NCBI RefSeq assembly: GCF_010993705.1
Contig: NZ_WOFO01000003.1
Location: 1-64,000, forward strand
Reading direction: 5' to 3'
Origin: Cyclobacterium sp. SYSU L10401
Lineage (GTDB): Bacteria > Bacteroidota > Bacteroidia > Cytophagales > Cyclobacteriaceae
Length of the DNA stretch: 64,000 bases
Under the pieces are notes generated by a model. The model saw nothing but the letters and a program-made list of their open reading frames with translations. It did no database searches and was not told where the DNA came from. The position numbers were made by a program, and so were the translations under genes. Positions 62,419-64,000 of this stretch are shown here, in pieces. How positions within the stretch are numbered: the first letter of the stretch is position 1; every line of letters begins with the position of its first letter.

Positions 62419-62799
62419 GTGAAAATATTATTGGTAGATGATGATCCCATTGTTATTTTGTTGCAAAAGAAACTGATGGAAAAAGCGGGAATAGGCCCTG
62501 AGGTGAGCTCATTCAATAATGGTGAGGATCTTTTAGGTTTTCTCGCAGATAATGCCAAACAGGAAGAGGATTATCTCATGTTTCTGGACATCAATATGCC
62601 TGGTTTGTCAGGTTGGGATGTATTGGATACGCTGGAAGCCATGAAATTTAATCAAAACGTGGACGTGATCATCATTACTTCCTCCATAGAACCTGCGGAT
62701 AAACGTAAAGCTAAAACTTATAAAAGAATCGTAGACTTTTGGGTAAAACCTTTCAGTATACAGGATTTTATTCAACTCAAGGAAAAATTTAAATTGTAA
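62419..62799 (+). CDS. single-domain response regulator
   Basis: A 126-residue stand-alone receiver (CheY-like). It starts at GTG with MKILLVDDDPIVILLQKKLM. The acidic pocket is D7-D9, the phospho-acceptor is D57 in FLDINMPGLSGWDVL, then IIITSS with the switch Ser/Thr, and K in DFWVKPF. No output domain follows and no kinase is near, so it probably relays phosphate from an unlinked kinase. Such lone receivers are frequent in Cytophagales. Confidence 0.92.
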   Translation: MKILLVDDDPIVILLQKKLMEKAGIGPEVSSFNNGEDLLGFLADNAKQEEDYLMFLDINMPGLSGWDVLDTLEAMKFNQNVDVIIITSSIEPADKRKAKTYKRIVDFWVKPFSIQDFIQLKEKFKL

Positions 62800-62854
62800 A
62801 TGAATTTTCGTTTTTCCCGAGAGAGGTATAGGTTTTATTATTCAACAATTTAAT

Positions 62855-62862
62855 TATTTTTG
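62855..62862 (+). promoter_or_regulatory. -7 box for the BNR-propeller gene
   Basis: TATTTTTG, matching TAnnTTTG, ends 25 bp before the ATG at 62888. No clear -33 TTG. Confidence 0.55.
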
Positions 62863-62887
62863 TTGCTTCACTGAAAAATTTCTACCC

Positions 62888-64000
62888 ATGAAGCGACAAA
62901 CCCAAATTATCCTTTCCAACTTATTTTTTATTTTCTTTTCTTTTGGGCAACCACTGGTTGCTCAGGAGAAATTTCCCACTGTTGATGGATATAAGGGCAT
63001 ATGGTTTACCCTGGGGCAATTTTCAACCTATGGGGATAAGTATTCAGGGGGCCTGGGTACTTACACGGCAAAGCACATTCCCCTTGCCATTCATTCTCCG
63101 GAAGTCAATCGGACTTTTTTCGTATATGGAGGCACCCGGGCCGAAAATGAAAAATACCTGCTGTGCATGATAGGCATGTTTGATCATGAGACAGGAATGG
63201 TGAGCAAACCCGTGATCGTGCATGATAAGCTTGGGGTGGATGACCCTCATGATAATCCCAGTTTGTCCATAGATGAAGCGGGCTATATCTGGGTTTTTGT
63301 GAGTGGCCGAGGGAGAAGGAGAATGGGTTTTAAGTACAAAAGCAAGGAACCATACAGTATCGATGCCTTTGATCAGATTTCAGAAGAAGAAATGACCTAT
63401 CCCCAGCCCAAATATGTAGCGGGTAGGGGTTTTCTTAATTTATTTACCAAATATACCGGTATTCGGGAATTGTATTTTGAGACAAGTGGGGATGGATTGA
63501 GCTGGTCTTCCGATCAAAAATTGGTAGCCATAAAAAGAAATGGGGATAAGAATAGCGGTCATTACCAAATTAGTGGTCAGACTGGCAATAAAATTGGGTT
63601 CTTCTGCAACTGGCATCCCAATGGTAATGTAGATTTAAGAACCAATTTGTATTATTTTCAAACGACTGATTTTGGAGAGACATGGACAGATGTAGCAGGG
63701 AATAAAGTGGAAATTCCAGTAGTAAATTTAACTTCATCGGGCCTGGTAAGGGAATACTTTAGCCAAAAAAGGAATGTTTATTTAAAGGACGTAAATTTCG
63801 ATGCTGATGGGAACCCCATTGCCTTATATGTGGAAGGGATAGGGCATGAGCCTGGCCCGGAAAATGGCAGCAGGAAGTGGCATGTGGTCCATTGGAATGG
63901 TTCAGCGTGGGAAGATCATGTGATTACCGAATCCGATCAAAATTACGACATGGGAAGCCTTTGGGTTTCTGGAGATAATTGGATGGTGATAGGTCCCACC
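62888..64000 (+). CDS. BNR-repeat (BNR_4-type) propeller protein, cut by the window edge
   Basis: An open frame from ATG 62888 that runs past the end of the window (371 codons seen). The signal peptide (IILSNLFFIFFSFGQPLVAQ) is followed by GYKGIWFTLGQFSTYGDKYSGGLGTYTAKHIPLAI, FFVYGG, DDPHDNPSLSIDEAGYIWVFVSGRG, MTYPQPKYV, GFLNLFTKYTGIRELYFETS, NLYYFQTTDFGETW and NYDMGSLWV. These are the repeated blades and conserved His/Tyr positions of the BNR_4 seven-bladed propeller group, which includes uronic-acid lyases of ulvan and GH145-like rhamnosidases. Lyase or hydrolase activity cannot be decided by eye. It continues PUL 2. Confidence 0.88.
   Translation, partial: MKRQTQIILSNLFFIFFSFGQPLVAQEKFPTVDGYKGIWFTLGQFSTYGDKYSGGLGTYTAKHIPLAIHSPEVNRTFFVYGGTRAENEKYLLCMIGMFDHETGMVSKPVIVHDKLGVDDPHDNPSLSIDEAGYIWVFVSGRGRRRMGFKYKSKEPYSIDAFDQISEEEMTYPQPKYVAGRGFLNLFTKYTGIRELYFETSGDGLSWSSDQKLVAIKRNGDKNSGHYQISGQTGNKIGFFCNWHPNGNVDLRTNLYYFQTTDFGETWTDVAGNKVEIPVVNLTSSGLVREYFSQKRNVYLKDVNFDADGNPIALYVEGIGHEPGPENGSRKWHVVHWNGSAWEDHVITESDQNYDMGSLWVSGDNWMVIGPT

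Overview
The window is a chromosomal segment of a Bacteroidota bacterium. It most resembles a marine or brackish member of the Cytophagales (Cyclobacteriaceae type), but this is inferred from gene content only. The evidence is two complete ECF sigma / FecR / SusC / SusD cassettes, many exported sulfatases, lipoproteins with Bacteroidota-type lipoboxes, almost no Shine-Dalgarno sequences, and several TAnnTTTG promoter boxes in place of the proteobacterial -10. No rRNA, tRNA, CRISPR array, prophage or integrase was seen.

Left part (about 1-22.9 kb): mostly housekeeping and stress genes. In order these are an ECF sigma factor with an unclear start, methylglyoxal synthase and phosphofructokinase (mgsA-pfkA), a Tat-exported enolase-superfamily protein, a small membrane protein of the 4-TM holin family, an AlbA_2 protein, a histone-deacetylase-like amidohydrolase, an OmpH/Skp-like lipoprotein, a deoxyhypusine-synthase-like enzyme, an OmpA-type protein followed by a GH130 lipoprotein, two outer-membrane beta-barrel receptors, a LytS/LytTR two-component pair, a fused MsrA-MsrB lipoprotein, a PspC protein and a GlcG/HbpS-like protein.

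Right part (about 22.9-64 kb): polysaccharide utilisation. PUL 1 (22.9-33.2 kb) has sigma, FecR, SusC, SusD, a sulfatase broken by an internal deletion, a repeat-rich gap and a PhoD-like phosphatase. PUL 2 (33.3 kb to the right edge) has sigma, FecR, SusC and SusD. These are followed by six apparently intact sulfatases, a GH10 enzyme, a radical-SAM gene interrupted by an in-frame amber codon, a Tat-exported toroid-like protein, a lipoprotein formylglycine-generating enzyme (FGE) with both catalytic cysteines, a cytochrome c/beta-propeller lipoprotein, a second Tat-exported enolase-superfamily protein, a lone receiver protein, and a BNR-type propeller protein that runs off the edge. Together these look like the machinery for taking up and degrading a sulfated, uronic-acid-containing algal polysaccharide. 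The FGE would activate the Cys-type sulfatases outside the cytoplasm. The exact substrate (ulvan-like is one possibility) cannot be read from the sequence.

The most unusual structure is at 44.67-46.37 kb, between the divergent GH10 and sulfatase genes. A REP-associated tyrosine transposase (RAYT) and a UPF0158 gene lie between two nearly identical REP hairpins. A third hairpin precedes the RAYT and a fourth is embedded in frame in its coding sequence. The arms of the outer hairpins also contain perfect TAnnTTTG promoter boxes on both strands. Other observations are a roughly 120-nt nested hairpin element at 29976-30096, hairpins between fecR and susC in both PULs, sulfatase remnants, and a sulfatase whose CxPxR motif lacks the proline.
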